This document shows, in pieces, positions 1-13,400 of a stretch of DNA of 64,000 nt. The notes below the pieces were generated by a model, which was given only the letters and a program-made list of their open reading frames with translations, did no database searches and was not told where the DNA came from. The stretch is from positions 6,799,471 to 6,863,470 of the forward strand of contig CM026428.1 in assembly GCA_014871385.1 (NCBI GenBank). The letters are read 5' to 3'. The stretch's first letter is position 1, and every line of letters begins with the position of its first letter. The stretch is from Ceratodon purpureus. Its lineage: Eukaryota; Streptophyta; Bryopsida; Pseudoditrichales; Ditrichaceae. Made by a program: the position numbers and the translations under genes.

Positions 1-50
1 ATGTATATATATATACATATATATAATATATATATATATATATGAATTTA
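1..50. repeat. AT-rich dinucleotide microsatellite
   Basis: The first 50 bases are almost pure alternating A and T, with two interruptions. This is simple sequence with no coding content. Confidence 0.8.
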
Positions 51-3000
51 TAAAATGATTACTAGTTTCTTTGAAAAACTTTCCAAATATTGCATGAAAA
101 TATTGTCGAATTTCATAGTTTCTTTCTAGATCGCTAAAAACAAATAATGAATGGAATTTGAGTAATATTATATTTTCATCATCTATATTTTCTTAAGCAA
201 ATAGAATATAAATATGCCGAAATTGATTTTATTCTACCTTTTTTACAGATGAGTAATGCAGACTCTCATTTCAAATTTGAGCGAGTGAAAATACCGAAAT
301 ACATTATTGTTGGCATGCGACGCTATTATTTAAATTAACTATTATCGATTAAGACAAAAAGTAAGGCATCGCTTTGAGCACCAACAAACTATAGTCTGAA
401 ACTTATGCCTGCCTTTTTTACAGGAGATCTCTGAAGTTTTTATCCCTTTGTCACACTAACCCCGAAGTCGAAGTAGACTGGTGGAGATAGTCTGTGTACT
501 CGCATTCTGTGACTCAACGCTTCCACTATGCATGGACTGCGAGCCAAACAATATTGTCTTAGAACTAGAGAAATTTTCCATCTAACGATATGTAATTTGC
601 TTTTGTCGGGTCATTAAGCACAATGTGTGTCTCGATTAAATTATTTGGGATTTTGATGATTGATTTTATTGAAGGAACTGAATGGAATGTCGTGCACTTC
701 GAAACGTAGCTCACATTCTTTAACATTTGGCACATTTCACTCAACATTACATACATTAGGAATCCTCGAGCATGCAAACTGCGAGTTTTGTCCGGAGTAG
801 GCATCTATTTGGATCATGTTGAGTTCTGCAATATGGCAATGCAAGGGAATCTGCTACAATGGACATTTGCGAAGTAAGCGCTCTTAGTAAAGAATGGGAG
901 CGGTGCTCTCCCCTCAGCAAAGAAGTTTATATGGGCTCTCTATTTCTTGAAATGTAGGGCGCTTAGAGGGATTCTGATGCCAACATCTGTTCATCCAAGG
1001 CCTTGATTCACTGTGGAGTCTGACTTGTTCATTGAGTCAAAATTCTTTCACTTCACGTGGAATTGATCCTATAAAGATTTCATAGCAAGTCATCCCGTAA
1101 CTATACAATTATGATGCTTTGTTGTCAAACTAAGGTGAGAAACTCCAATCTAGTTGTTGACTCTTGTCAGCAGGGAATATCTCTAGTGCCTCTTGTGTCT
1201 ATAGGGAAATGGAGGGTTAATCTTGTGGCCATCACACATAAAATGATGCTGCAAGCATAAGCTTTACTGATCGAAGTTAAGAGAATATATACAAAGACTC
1301 CAAGTTGATGAACACAAGATTGAAGGAACAGTAGAAGAATAGTAACAACAGTCGAGGGCAACATTCAACACATTCTAAGTTAGAATCACATTCAGTTACT
1401 ACTTTTCAAAACTGCAAGTCTTTCATTGCCCGAGCAATTTGGAGCATGCACCGTCATGTGTCATACCTCAATAGGTCTTCCAAGTAAATATGAGAAGCAC
1501 GATGGACCTATGTTGTTCAATTCAAAAGGAATTGAACAATGTCTTCTATGGATTCATTCTCTACGTTTTCAAGCTCTTCCAGGGGCTCATGTTCATTCAA
1601 GATCTCTATAATGCCTCGCGGTGGAGTTGACATTGTTCGTCCGAAAGTTGATGGTGCTCGTCTCGAAGTTGATTTTGCTTCTACCAAAGTTGATGACCCT
1701 CGTCCCAAATAAAGTTGAACTGCCTTTTTCATGAGTTGCAATTCCTTAGCTTGAAGCCGATGTTTCTCTTCAAAGAGTAGTTTATTCTCTTCATCACTAG
1801 AAGATATGATGATCTCCTCTTCCACTCTTCCTATCATCACTCTTACTTGTCTAATATGTTCTTTCTTTCTTTCTTTCTCTCTCGTCATTTATTCTAATTA
1901 GCTCATCTTCTATTCTATTTCTCCTCTCCATGAAGTGTTGGTACCTTCCACCGTCATCCATTCTTCTCGACAACTCAATTCAATAGGCAATGAACGATGA
2001 GAGCCTGGTCCAAAGCACACAACCTCTTAAACCTTCATGATCAATAGGAAGTAAACAAAGTCACCACCTATCAAATTGTAGATCTCCCTAAATCCAACTT
2101 CAAATTCTACTGCTTCTTCACCACAATAGATTACTTCCACGATGAGAATATAATTTTGGACATGTGCAAATCAAAGCCTTATATATAAATTTAATATTGC
2201 AATTTTCTGATATACTTTGAAATTACTATGTACAAACTTCTAGATTGACACATTTGTATAATATTAAAAAAAAAGACTGCAAAATATGAAATGTTTATGT
2301 AATTTTTTTGAAGATTACATCTTCGAAATTTTACATATGTTTTATTTTGTTGAACGTGAAGTTTGTCAGCTTTAATTGTTTATGCTTTCTTTGCAACACA
2401 AAACATCGTTTCTAAAAGTTCTCAATGCAAGGTTTAACATAAGTTTATTAGAGATTTGTAAACAAAAATAAAAAACATAATTGAGTGTGAATCAATAGGC
2501 CAATTTAATCATGCTACAAACATCTTTTGAAAGGAGATTATTCTATGTTACCTTCTTATTTCCTTTCAATATGACATATATGCCAAATTTATGAAAATAT
2601 TTGTTTTAAATTTTTAGCTACTCTAATCCATCACTTTCCATTCAATCATATCATAATTGATTAGAAACTACAATTCAATACATTTATCTCATCCATTGCT
2701 AAAAGAATCTTCTCACCTTTCAATCTATTTTATAAATATTTTGTAAAAAACTTGTTTTTCAACTTTATATTATTTTTCAGTTTAAAAATAAAGCTTTGAC
2801 ATTTATTTTTTATAATCTAATTATTGGAATCAGGATAAAGTTGAAGATATAATTAAGATTTTTTCCATTCAAAATAAAAACTCATAGATACTTAATAGTG
2901 GACATGGATTTTGATGCAGTGGCTACACATCCAAAGCCGCAGTAGATCCCGATCCTTATGGACGCCAACCCCAAGGATAGTGCACACCATCCAATGCGGT

Positions 3001-3807
3001 CTGGCCCCCCTATCTCCACTCCTCCACTCTCGATGCAAATCGCTATTTGAGGTGCAAGAATCACTCCAACATAAAGAATTCTCATAAGAATCATTGCAAG
3101 AATCACTCCTTTTAGAATTCTTTATTGCAGGGCAGCATGCCGCTGTGATAATTGTGTGAAGCATGAAAACTCTTTATCTAATTGGTACACTTACTAACAT
3201 CAACATTGGTCTATGCATGTATGAAATTTTTTAATCAAATTTTACATTGTGAAAAACTTAATTTATAATTCAGCTTGTATATGAAACCCAAAGTTTCTTG
3301 CGGTGCAATTTCTTATCATTGTAATCAACGTCTATGTAGGTTGAAATGCTCGAATGGGCAGCAAACCCAAATCAAATAAAATATTGCACAAAATTATAGA
3401 AAATAGTAGAATTTCTATCAAAAAATAAAAAAATAAAAAAATAGTATTGATGACTATAGGCTAATGTCAACATTCACGCTTAATGCCAGACATTCATAAT
3501 ACTCTTCTTCAAATAACTTATCATCAAAAATATAAATTCCAAGAATCCGCTACATCCAATCACTACTATCAACCTTGTGGCTTTTTAATCAAAACCTATC
3601 ACTTTTTACAACTTGAAAACATAGAAAGTGAACTTCTTCTACGTTGTCACCATTGAACCCATCATATCCCTTTCTTCCCAATATAATAAGTAAGAAGCGG
3701 CAAATTTACAAGTAGCCCATCGGAAATTCTCCATGAAACAAAATTCTCCCAAACTTCCCAAATGAGTTCCACAATCCGATCAATTAAATACAATCCAATG
3801 CAAATTA
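51..3807. other. AT-rich stretch without a recognised gene
   Basis: No homology-bearing frame was recognised here. The only frame that stands out is on the minus strand at 1517-1888: it starts with a true ATG, has 123 codons, is rich in Glu and Lys, and could form a short coiled coil around residues 20-60. It resembles no family I know and could be chance or a mobile-element remnant. The rest is AT-rich, with many A and T runs, especially 2160-2880 and 3360-3480. Confidence 0.5.
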
Positions 3808-4034
3808 TCTTAAATCTCCAATTTAATATTTAAGGTTCGAGTAAATGAATCAAAACCTCTGATTAAATGAGCCAATTTAATATTTAAGGTTCGAGTTTGA
3901 TTATATTATCTTAAATCTCCAATTTAGTACTTAAGGTTTGAGTAAATGAATCAAAACCTCTGATTAAATTAGATTAAATCTCTGATTTATCATTTAATGT
4001 TGAAGTAAATTAAAAAAAATCCCTGATCAAATTA
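3808..4034. repeat. Degenerate tandem repeat, about 60-100 bp units
   Basis: A block reading roughly 'ttaaatctccaatttaat', then 'aaggttcgagtaaatgaatc', then 'aaaacctctgattaaat' occurs at 3808-3871 and again at 3908-3971. A partial copy lies between them (3873-3896) and a more diverged copy follows (3972-4034). It sits directly downstream of the F-box gene's 3' end. Confidence 0.7.
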
Positions 4035-4160
4035 GATTGAATCTGATCTGATTAAACTCTTAAACCTTAAAGGAAAGATTTCCTGGAATCTGATCAGGTC
4101 CGGAGCGAGAGAAGGCGACTCAGATGCCAAAACTGGAGAAGTAGAAGAAGGTTGCTTCGT

Positions 4161-5694
4161 CTAGACGGAGGCGTCGAGGCGGGGCTCGAAGGAGAAGCCG
4201 TCGACCATGCGGTGCTCGGCCATGGGGCAGCGCGGCAGGCGACGCCACACGCGCCGCGCCAGATCATACAGCAGCTGCGGCATGTTGCGCCCGCACATGC
4301 TGATCAGCACCAGATCGCTGTGACCGATGCACCGGAAGTAGGCGTCGTTGGCGGCGTCTTTCAGGAACTCCTCCAGTAGGCCGGGCGGCATGCGATCGAC
4401 TTCCTCCCAGACCAGTCTGGGCTGGTGGAGCTTCAGGATGCTGATGCTCTTGGCGGCGGTGGGATCCTCCAGGCGGCCGATGACGAAGATGGTGCCGCGC
4501 GACTGCACCAGGCCGTAGCTTTCGAAGGAGGAGGGGAGCGGGGCGTGGAGCTGAGACCAGGAGTGGGAGCGGAGGTCGTAGGTGGTGAGGCCGTGGGGCT
4601 CGTGGCAGCGCCAGTAGAGGGTGTCGTTGCAGAGGATGCCGGGCGGGTGGAGGGGGAAGTTGGGGGGCGTGTTGGACGTGATGGTCCAGGTGTTGGTGGA
4701 GGAGTCGAAGACTTCGGCGGTCGGGTAGCAGGCGCCGTAGGTGGCCCAGATGCCGGCGACCACGACTTTGTACTGTTGGGTGGCGCGGTCGATCACCATG
4801 CCGACTGGTTGGAAGAACTGGATGCGGAGCGTGGGAGGGAGCTTGCGCCAGCAGCGGGTGAGCGGGTTGCACACCACGACGCTGTCGCACTCGGCGGCGT
4901 AGTAGCACAGGAGCCCCCCGGCTGCTGCGACGTGGAAGCTGATTTGGCCCGGGGCGGAGGCGATCAGGAGCGGGATCGGGTGCCAGCAGTCCAGGGATGG
5001 GTTGTATGTGGCGGCCTCCCGGTAGTGGTCGTTCTTGAACATGAGGAACCATGGGCCTTGCGAGGGTACGTCGTAGCATTCGCGGAGGAACCCCGGGGAT
5101 TGCAGTAATTTGTTCCAGGTTTTGCAGACCGTGCGGAAGCGCAGGAAGCTTGGGATCGGCAGCCATGCCAGGATCTGCGCATTCAATTGTCCACTGTTTT
5201 CAGTCTGGGTACGTGGGTGATCAACATCTTCAGTTCGATATCAGAGCTTGTCGAAGCAGACGTCAAATGAAACTCAGGTTTTATATATGAAACATGAACT
5301 TAATTATTTAACCTAAACGCATTATTTCAAGCACACATGAATCCAATTCAGTAATTTGCAGAATGTATATGTGATGCAATGGCCAGAAACATGATAAGAG
5401 TTGAAGGACCCAGCCGTTTAGCAACAGTATTGGACTGTGATAAATTCCTCGGTGATGTTTTGTACCGGTCAGGGTTTTACGCCTCAGTAGTTTGGATGTT
5501 TTTTTATGAATGACGGCGGCATTTGCGGTTACGAGTGCTCATTCTGTACATACCTTTTCGATCAAGTGCGGCGGGAGGCTGCTCCACCGATCGGCATCCA
5601 AGTCGTCGTATTCATCAGGGGGGAGAGGTGAAGTGGTGTCCAACTCGTAGCTTGAACCACCCTCTCCTGCCTCGAACCTCTCGGAATTATCCAT
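4161..5694 (-). CDS. F-box/kelch-type protein, substrate adaptor of an SCF ubiquitin ligase
   Basis: Two coding exons were assembled: 5694-5554 (47 codons, ATG to a GTATGT donor) and 5174-4161 (after a TGCGCAG acceptor). Phase 0 is kept and the product is 384 aa. The F-box spans the junction, about residues 40-82: a WSSLPPHLIEK stretch from exon 1 continues into ILAWLPIPSFLRFRTVCKTW from exon 2. After it comes a beta-propeller-like region with spaced YNPS, CNPLTRCW and VFDSSTNTW blade motifs, and a VWEEVDRMP segment. This arrangement is typical of the plant FBX6/LEAF CURLING RESPONSIVENESS group, whose members bind SKP1 through the F-box and target proteins through the propeller. The large exon is strongly GC-rich compared with its AT-rich flanks. 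A start inside exon 2 would cut the F-box, so the two-exon model is preferred. Substrate unknown. Confidence 0.88.
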
Positions 5695-7800
5695 TGCAGC
5701 TGCTGTGGTGAGCCTTGCAGGCTACAATCAATGTCATCTTTCGGTGCTCTAGTAGCTGTGATGTGTGTTCGTTCGTTCTACCATCATGGGCGCTGAAAGA
5801 AATTCACTTCATTTTGATGATCATCACACGCTCTTGCAGCAGTTTAAGTAGTCCGACACGTGAACATTTTCTGGTTAATCCTGCGATGGCATTTCGAATC
5901 TGCAGGCACAATTGACTGTGTACTGTAGTTGCAAGCCTCAACCCTGCTTGCATAAACCCATCCAACCCCAGGTGCACATCCCGGAAACATGGATTCCAAA
6001 CTCGCCATTCGTGTTCAGTCCACAACCCGAACTCAGAATATCGCCCACCTTCGGAATTTCGATTCCTCTCTCTCAAACCCAGCACTAATCTCTGACACTC
6101 CAGAAAGAAAAAAACACGAGAGAGGACGAAGGGACGCAGCCTTTGGCAATTTGTAACCTCATATAGAAAAGCCCTTGAGAGGAACTTCTTCCACTTCCAA
6201 AGGAAACCGATGAAAGCCTGGACGGTTCGTGTAAGCTTAGCGCCCACCCTGCCGCCATGGCCCATCAACCCATGTCTGCAGCCAAGCACCAGTAGTCTTT
6301 CTCTTTCAACCCTTGTCTCTCAAATGAGAACTACCTTCCACGACATCAAACAACCTCGCAGACATTCTTTTGCAAGACAACTGTTTCAACCTTGTGTGCA
6401 ACCCATCGTCATTTCCATTTCGCACATCTGACAAAGCTCTCACAACGAGAACGCCGTGAACGCGCCCAGGAACATTGTCGTCGGAGGGCTCATGATCAGG
6501 GGTTCAGGGTTTATGGGTTTCGCATTCGCAACTTTGGAGGTCGTAGCGCCAGCAATTACTCCGTCGTAGCGAGATTGTAAGTGTTTTAACCGGATCATTC
6601 ATGTGATTTCAGATTGGGTTCCTCTTATTTCGTTTGAATTTGGTCTGTGAAGGCACTTCATTTTCCTTTCCTCGTGTTCGGAATGTCTCATATGTTGGCA
6701 AATTATCGTTCTCTAGACCGCGTGTACTTGAGTTTCTTCTTTCACATCGATCATTGTTATGTTGTTTCTGTTTTAATATTACGACATTCGTTAGCGATTT
6801 TGTTGAGTGATTGGGTTTGGGAATGTGGGTAATTAGGTCGTTTGTTTCAGAAACTCTGTTTAGTCTGTCGTGGTAGCGGGCGCACGGCTGAAGCGCTCCT
6901 GTGGAATCTGTTGGGTTGGGAGGAGTTTAAGGCTGATGACAAGAAGTTCAAAAGAGAGTGCTAGGTTGATAGGGCAGAAACGAGGTCGAAGAATGTGAGA
7001 GGAGCGTTGATAATTATCTGTGCTGGTGAACATTGAGTTTTAGTTATGCGATGTGCACGGGTAAATTGGGGTGAGTGCTGCGGTGGTTTGGTTCAAATTT
7101 GTGTAACCCAGTTCCAGTTCTGTGAGAAAATTTTGAAATTGTCCAAAACTTTGTATCTGGTACGATAGTCCGTGACGAAGGTTTCGGGTGCCGACCTCTC
7201 ATTCGGATTGAGCAGTCTTTGGTAGCTTCTCCAAGGTTTTGAGATACTTTGGACTCCCTCCTGATGAGAACACGATGATGTAGCTTGTCTACAACTCAAA
7301 GCGATTAGGTTACATACCAGGAATGCTACTTTTGATATCTATCCAGAGGTGTCTATTGTATTTAAGCTTGTCAGGAACTCACTTGTGGTCTAATCTCTTT
7401 ATTCAACTTGTAATCTACGTTATTGGCGAATTCTGTGATGGAAAGCCTATTCGTGTCACGCATTTGCTTGAATTTAAAGGGAGTTCTGAGTTGTCGTAAT
7501 TCTTGTTAGTCTATTCTCAACAGACCTGCCTGATAATTCTGGTGTGCATTCGGACTCCTGCTATTTTTGTGTCTACTTAAGCAGCCGAATATCATAGGTT
7601 TGTGTGGTGCCATCTTTTTGAGTTTATTAATTTCATTACCCTTCTTTCAATTTTGCATCGTGCTTTTGATGTTTTACGTGCAAGTTATTAATTTTGTTCT
7701 AGAGGGGTTTGGTAGCTTGGTCATTGTCTGTATTTCAATTTATTCAATGTATCAATCTTCTGTTTGCTGGCAAAAAGCAGGTACGACCGAAGCAAGCCTG
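5695..7800 (+). promoter_or_regulatory. Intergenic region and leader intron upstream of the LYRM1 gene
   Basis: The space between the divergent F-box and LYRM1 genes holds no recognised protein. A good donor (gattgtaagt, GT at 6577) and an acceptor (aaaaagcag, ending 7780) frame a probable 1.2-kb 5'-UTR intron. The start codon then lies 20 bases into the next exon. The promoter itself probably lies between about 5.7 and 6.5 kb; no clear TATA box was found. Confidence 0.45.
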
Positions 7801-8844
7801 ATGGCGGATCCAGCATTAAGGATGAGAGCTCTGTCATTATACCGGTCGCTCATGAGATCATGTCGAACATGGCCTGGTCCACCTAAAGAAAAGCAGTATA
7901 TCTACGTGAGTTCATTCAATTCTTAGGTGCCATACTTGAATGAGAGTGCTATATTTCCGTGTACGGTGGAGGGCGAACTTTCACATCTTGTTATTGAGGA
8001 TCCATGGACGATCTCTAATTTGATGAACTTGTTTTTAGCGGTTATGCCACTTGATTTACACCTCTTGAAATAAGCGTCTGAACCAAGTCCAGTGGAAGTA
8101 TTCTTGACGGTCGATCCTAGTAAAATCTCTCAGAGTTCTACTAATACTGAAATCGTTATAACTAGCAGGAGGAGGCAACGGTTCTATTTAGGCAAGACCG
8201 CCATCTCAGCGATCCTGAAGAAATTGCTAAGAAGGTAATCAGCCATCGAAAGCACCCTCTTCTAAGTGAATCTCCTTCTGATGACTATATCCTTTAAGTT
8301 TACCCCCTTCTCCCACCGTCAGAGACCAGTTGCTCCCGGGAGGACGTTAGATTATTGTCGCAAAAATCGGCTCGTCCATTTGATCTCTTAGACATTTACT
8401 TCACAAGTGATCCAGGCAAGCCCCCTGCTCCGAGTCCAAGTCGATGTGCCCACCATGTGACTCGTCTTGTGCTGGCCGACTTTTGCAGATAGATGAGGGC
8501 GAGAAGAGATACCAGATTGCGTGGCATTACAAGATCCCGTATCCACGCGTCTTCAACCTTCCGTTGGGGACCTTCGCAGAGAAGCCTGAAGCCGAGTACC
8601 AGGTGGGTATCAATCTCCAACCATCTGTGACTCGGAGAGATGTACCCACAGCTGCTTGCTCCATTCCCTACTGATTAAGAAGAACAATAGGGTCATGCAA
8701 GTAAATCTGCACGGAAGTCATGTGTTGCACAACGCTTCCCTGTGGCCGTAACCTTACACTTTGCTGCAGATTCCGTCCCAAGAGATGGGCAGCTTGGATG
8801 ACGACTTAGACGATCTTCCAGGACTAAGCAAATCGAGGAGATGA
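7801..8844 (+). CDS. LYRM1: LYR-motif protein, LYRM1 type (Complex1_LYR family)
   Basis: Four coding exons with consistent phase: 7801-7905, 8169-8234, 8489-8602 and 8770-8844, giving 119 aa. The N-terminus carries the LYR signature (ALSLYRSLMR, residues 10-19). It is followed by KEKQYIYEEA, LFRQDRHLSDPEEI and the diagnostic HYKIPYPR segment near residue 72, which matches animal LYRM1 in order and spacing. LYR proteins are small, mostly mitochondrial adaptors that bind acyl carrier protein and help Fe-S cluster supply or respiratory-complex assembly; the exact client of LYRM1 is not settled. The C-terminus is short, acidic and then basic (SKSRR). The 3' half of this gene is copied in inverted orientation near 29 kb; this copy has all four exons and is probably the source. 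Confidence 0.88.
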
Positions 8845-9684
8845 TCATTGCGAGCCGTGTAGGTGCGGATTCCTGATTTTCATGGGCCCGGCTCCACGAA
8901 TTCTCCCATTGACTCCGGTGGCTAGTTCCATCTTAGCCCAGAGGTCAACCCGGGTTCCATATCCAATGAGCTACTAGGAGTTGTGAGGTTTGTCAATGCA
9001 GGGGACTTATTCTGTCCGTAGGTTGGACATTACAGTTTTTTCTGCCTTCCTGAAGGCTCTGTTGCAGACAGTGCCCTTGCTGTGGATACTCAGAAAGTGA
9101 AGTCTAGGTTGAATAAAATCGTTTGAGGCGACGTAGATGTTCATGAGTTCTTGGGGACACTTGAGCTAATAATTCTCAGGGTTAATTGCAGACGCAGTCA
9201 GTTGTGAATGGATCCCTCTACCCCTTGTGTACCATGATCTAAGTTATTGAAATCAGCTGGGATGGTTTGTTCGGATCATAGACCGTGGAGAACATCCGTC
9301 GACCAGCACAGTTTTCTTCCAAGTTGGTTTCATACCTCAATCTTGCTGCACGATTGGGTGCTCCCGCATCGAAATTGAACCTCGAAATTTGTGCTCCGTC
9401 GCACCACCGATCAAAAACGGGAAAACTGCGTTGGCGTTTCTGATTCTCGCAGGCCCCACCGAGATTCGAACTCGGGTTTTTGGATTCAAAGTCCAAAGTC
9501 GTAACCACTGGACTATGGGGCCGCAGCGAATGTCACCTTGAGAGTGGTCGACATCGGTGAAGATCAGCGCCCTGCCTCGTGCTGACGTGGCGGTAGAGCA
9601 GAAATACATCCTATTCGTCGTGATTACTATTAGGTCACATGCACATGGGATTATGTTTTAGGGTTCCTAGGGGCCAGCGCACTC
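8340..9684 (+). repeat. Arm A of a 1.3-kb inverted duplication (partner 28371-29710)
   Basis: The sequence from intron 2 of the LYRM1 gene through its last two exons, about 600 bp of 3' flank and the tRNA-Gln reappears in reverse complement at 28371-29710. The right boundary is sharp: 'acatgggattatgttttagg' and the following 'gttcctaggggccagcgcact' have a near-identical partner, and the match then stops. The left boundary fades out within intron 2 near 8340-8365. This arm holds the complete gene. Confidence 0.9.
9451..9522 (-). tRNA. tRNA-Gln (anticodon UUG)
   Basis: On the minus strand a 72-nt cloverleaf is readable: the acceptor stem GGCCCCA pairs perfectly with TGGGGCC, the anticodon loop is CTTTGAA inside a TTGGA/TCCAA stem, and the T arm is GAGTTCGAATCTC with U as discriminator. 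A run of T follows about 30 bases downstream (gttttcccgtttttg) and could serve as the Pol III terminator. It has no intron. Confidence 0.93.
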
Positions 9685-10443
9685 CTACGAACTGGTCTTG
9701 GTGGTTCTTCCTTTGTGATGTAGGTGGAGACGACGGTGGAGGAAGTTTGTTTGTCGAGACTGACGGTAGCAACTTGAAGATACTCAAGTAACCATGCGCC
9801 GATGGTACTCAACATAAATATGTTGTGAAGATGGCACCGTGAGATCTTCTGCCAAATACCGTCATCATTTGGCTTGATCATCTACTGTTTGTTGAATTAT
9901 TGTACTACAGTACAAAATTGGACGTCCGTTTGGTAAATAGTTTTGATGACATGGTACTATCGTTTGAATGCTGCAAAATCATTATGGAGAAAGTTTTCCA
10001 AATGAATCCTCCGCTAGTAAGCAAATCAATTAGATTCTTTTTTGGTTAAGGAACTACCCAATAACTCCAGTTGTACAAAAGGTCGAGATTCACCAATAAG
10101 CGGAATAGCAGACTTAAATTCGCAACAGTGGTATTTGGAAACACCTACTTTGTATTTTGAGTGTAGTACGGCTTTCCTTGAAGTGAGCGTGAAACGACTT
10201 GGTGGGGGCTTGGTAGGATAAAATAACCTTACATAAGGTTGAAACGGCAGGGTCGGTAATACTGGGTTGGATAGCCGCCGAAGGGGTGGTTGATTTAGAC
10301 AACAAGCAATGCAGGGTTGGTTAGTATTTCCTAGAGCTACTATATCGCTTGAATCTGATCTTGCTAGAGCTGAGTCTGATCTGTTTAGGACCGGCTTTCG
10401 ACAAAGTTTACCATGTGGCTTGGGAGGGATGAGTGATTGTACC
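9685..10443. other. Gene-free spacer between tRNA-Gln and the methyltransferase gene
   Basis: No protein family was recognised. The part next to 10443 is probably the 3' UTR of the minus-strand methyltransferase gene. The frame at 10026-10502 on the minus strand overlaps the last exon in another phase and is a shadow. Confidence 0.5.
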
Positions 10444-13400
10444 CTAGTTATGCCAGAGGGGTTTTTGGCATGAGAGGAGCTTGTCCTTGCCAAAAGGACC
10501 ACTCTCTGTTTCTAGAATGCGCGTCTTCCATCGCATGGACTTGGCCAACGCTTGCACGCGATCGGCCATTTCGTTCGACTCCCGGATCAGCACCCAGCCG
10601 CCTGGTCGCAGAATGCGGTCCATCTCCAACACAATATGTGCGATGTTGCACCTGGATATCAAGAAAATCAATGCGCTACGTGAGCCTCTCAGCAATTGCT
10701 TCCAACCATCTTTCCTTTGATAGCACTATGTGTGCACTCCAGCAGCGAACCCATCTGGAAAAAGTTCAATGAAAGACTGGAATTGATGAAAACAAGAGGA
10801 CCTTGGTTGCTCGTGAGTGAAGAGCCCAACAGCATGCAGTAAATCATACGTTCTCGGGTAAGTGTCAAAAGGTTCACACCTGAACACGAAGCAACCAAAG
10901 CTCAGGGAAAGAATTAGTTATCTTGCAAACTTCTGGAAGGAGTATTCAAAATACACAAATAACCAAATAAAATGAGAAGCGGACAAAATTTTGAATATTT
11001 TGAACAACGAATACTAGACAGTCTCACCAATCGTGTGAGACGCCAAGGAGTCCCCGGTCGTAAATAGCAGGTAGAGTATTCGGTCCACTGAGCGGAACAA
11101 CGTTCATGACCCACCAGTCTACTTTCTGGCTCACCAACGCTGCTGCGAAACTGCAGAAGCGGTTACAGGAAAAAATCTTAGATCACAGAGATCACGAATG
11201 CTTTATTTGAAATGATTCTAAGAAAACAATAACTGTGTGAGTCATTTCTTTGAGTAAGTGGGATCCTTACCCTCCATACATAGCGCGCATGTCCATGATA
11301 TTTCGGAACTCTTCTTGGTGAAGGCCTAGACCTCGAAGGTAGCTCTCCACTATAGCATGCCAATATCTATGATCTGATTTGAACACCTGTGGCTTTGCTA
11401 TTCCAGCATCCATGACAACAGTCTCCAGCCTTCGAGGGGGAGTCGACAATCTTGTGGGCCATTCCAGAAGGTATCCACCAAGGCCATTCTCAGGGAGCAG
11501 TGTTATACATGGTTGCAGTGGAACATACCTATAGAGTTTTAGCATGATCAGGACTAGGCGTTAATTTTGAGCATGAACACCTAAGAACTCCTCACAACAT
11601 TGCAGATAATCGCTACTCTGCTTTAAAAAACGTAAAAAATCTATCGCATACAGTAAAAAAACGCCAGAAAAACAAACTTACCAGGTTTTATCAGGATCAA
11701 CGGTTGTATCACATAGTGGAGGGCCTATGTCCGAAGGTCGACTCTTTAAGCACACATTATTTACAGACTTACGCCAGATAGCAAGATGTCCATCATTCCC
11801 AACCTGTTCCCAACAAAGACGTTTTGCCAGCTCCTCCATATCTGCAGATTATGAAGATATTCCTGTAAATTATCTTTTAAACACAAGGGGCATGGCACAA
11901 GATTGAAAACTTATGTAAAAAACAGCGAGCAAATTGTCAAAGGCCGGGTACCTGTACGAACGATATCCTGATCGTCTTGGGGCGACCACACGAAGTATGC
12001 ACCAGCTCTGAGTACACGATCCACCTCTACCAGCAAAATTCCATCTGGTTGCACCAGCACAAACAACTTCAGAATAAACAGCAAAACCTTTGAACTTATA
12101 CAGGCTCCTCAAGCTCTGAAATAACATGCAAGAAAAGCAGGAAACTCTTGTACAGTAACTTGGTACGGTTGCCTCTAAAACTCACTCTGCGGAGAAATCA
12201 GAATCCACGGTGGCGATTATAACTGAAAAGGAAATGCTTTCTCACTATCAGCCCCTCTTACTCTAAGAAACATGACATGAGTAAAGAATGCCATACCATC
12301 GCGAGTCCAGGCAACCTGGCAGCGAGAGCAATGGATCAGATCAAAAGCTTGGCTGGGAAACAGAAGTCGGCGAGTTGCCAGAACAGCAACAAGAGCTGGA
12401 ACACCTCGCTCCAGTGCAAATTGACTTTCATGGCCATCCTTTGGAGCTATAGAAAGGGTGATGACATCTCGATCGAACAAGTAGGCTCCAAAACTTGCTA
12501 CACCACAGCCAATATCAAGTGCAACGCGTGTACGACTTCCATAGCCAATGCCGGGTAGCATCTGCAGCACAATGACCATTTTCGCTCAAGATACCAAAAC
12601 AAAAAAGGAGAGAAGAAAAACACTGATTCATGTGAATAAAAATTTGACAATCGTCTAGTTCTTACTTCACCAATACGGTCAAGGTATCGATGAACACCAA
12701 GAGTTGATTGAATGTCGCCGCAAGGAAATTTCAGCGTGTTTCCCACTTGCTTGATCCAATTCTCTCCGCCCTTGTCTGCCAAAAATTGTATGTACGGGAC
12801 ATTGCTGTAATGAATCTGCACCAAAAGGTATCGACATTGTGAACTCAAAAGCTAAAAACTACCAAACCAACGGAAATGAATACGATAGTTATAGAATAAG
12901 GAAGGCTGACCTCATCACGGCTTTTCGGCCACCTGATTGGGAGTTTATAATTACGCGGCGCAGCAATCAAACAGCACATGGTCCCTCTTCGAGGACAATG
13001 CCGTTCCCAGATTTCTCCCCGAGTACTTGCTCTTAGCTTGGCAAGTGCACCAGCGTTATCAAGACAAGGAATATGATCCTTCCACCTAGGAGCGCACACT
13101 TCAATATTGTATTTCTTTAAGGTCTCGTTAGCTCCTGAGCTCCAAGATGAATAATAGTCTGACACATCTCTAACGTCCTGCAAAAGACAATCAGACACAT
13201 AAAAAAATCTAAACTGCCTGGCAGCATCTAATTCCTTCAACACTCTCCTTCCGAATGCTCTAGTTAAACTACAAACCCTAATTAACAAGAAAGTGGCTGC
13301 GTGACTCACACAGGACTACGAAATTCATGAGCTGTCTTCTAACCTAATATAAAATTATCTTCAAATCACTGTAAACCCCTGTTCCAAAAGCACAGCGTTA

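Noticed and set aside
4425..5108. Plus-strand 227-codon frame antisense to the F-box exon
   Set aside because: Gly/Ala/Val-rich composition is the mirror of a GC-rich coding exon on the other strand; it has no recognisable motif.
4264..5166. 300-codon minus-strand frame overlapping the F-box exon
   Set aside because: Its Arg/Pro/His-rich sequence is the shifted reading of the same exon.
9239..9609. Minus-strand frames across the tRNA-Gln region
   Set aside because: They read through the tRNA gene and recur at 28546-28815 only because the tRNA block is duplicated.
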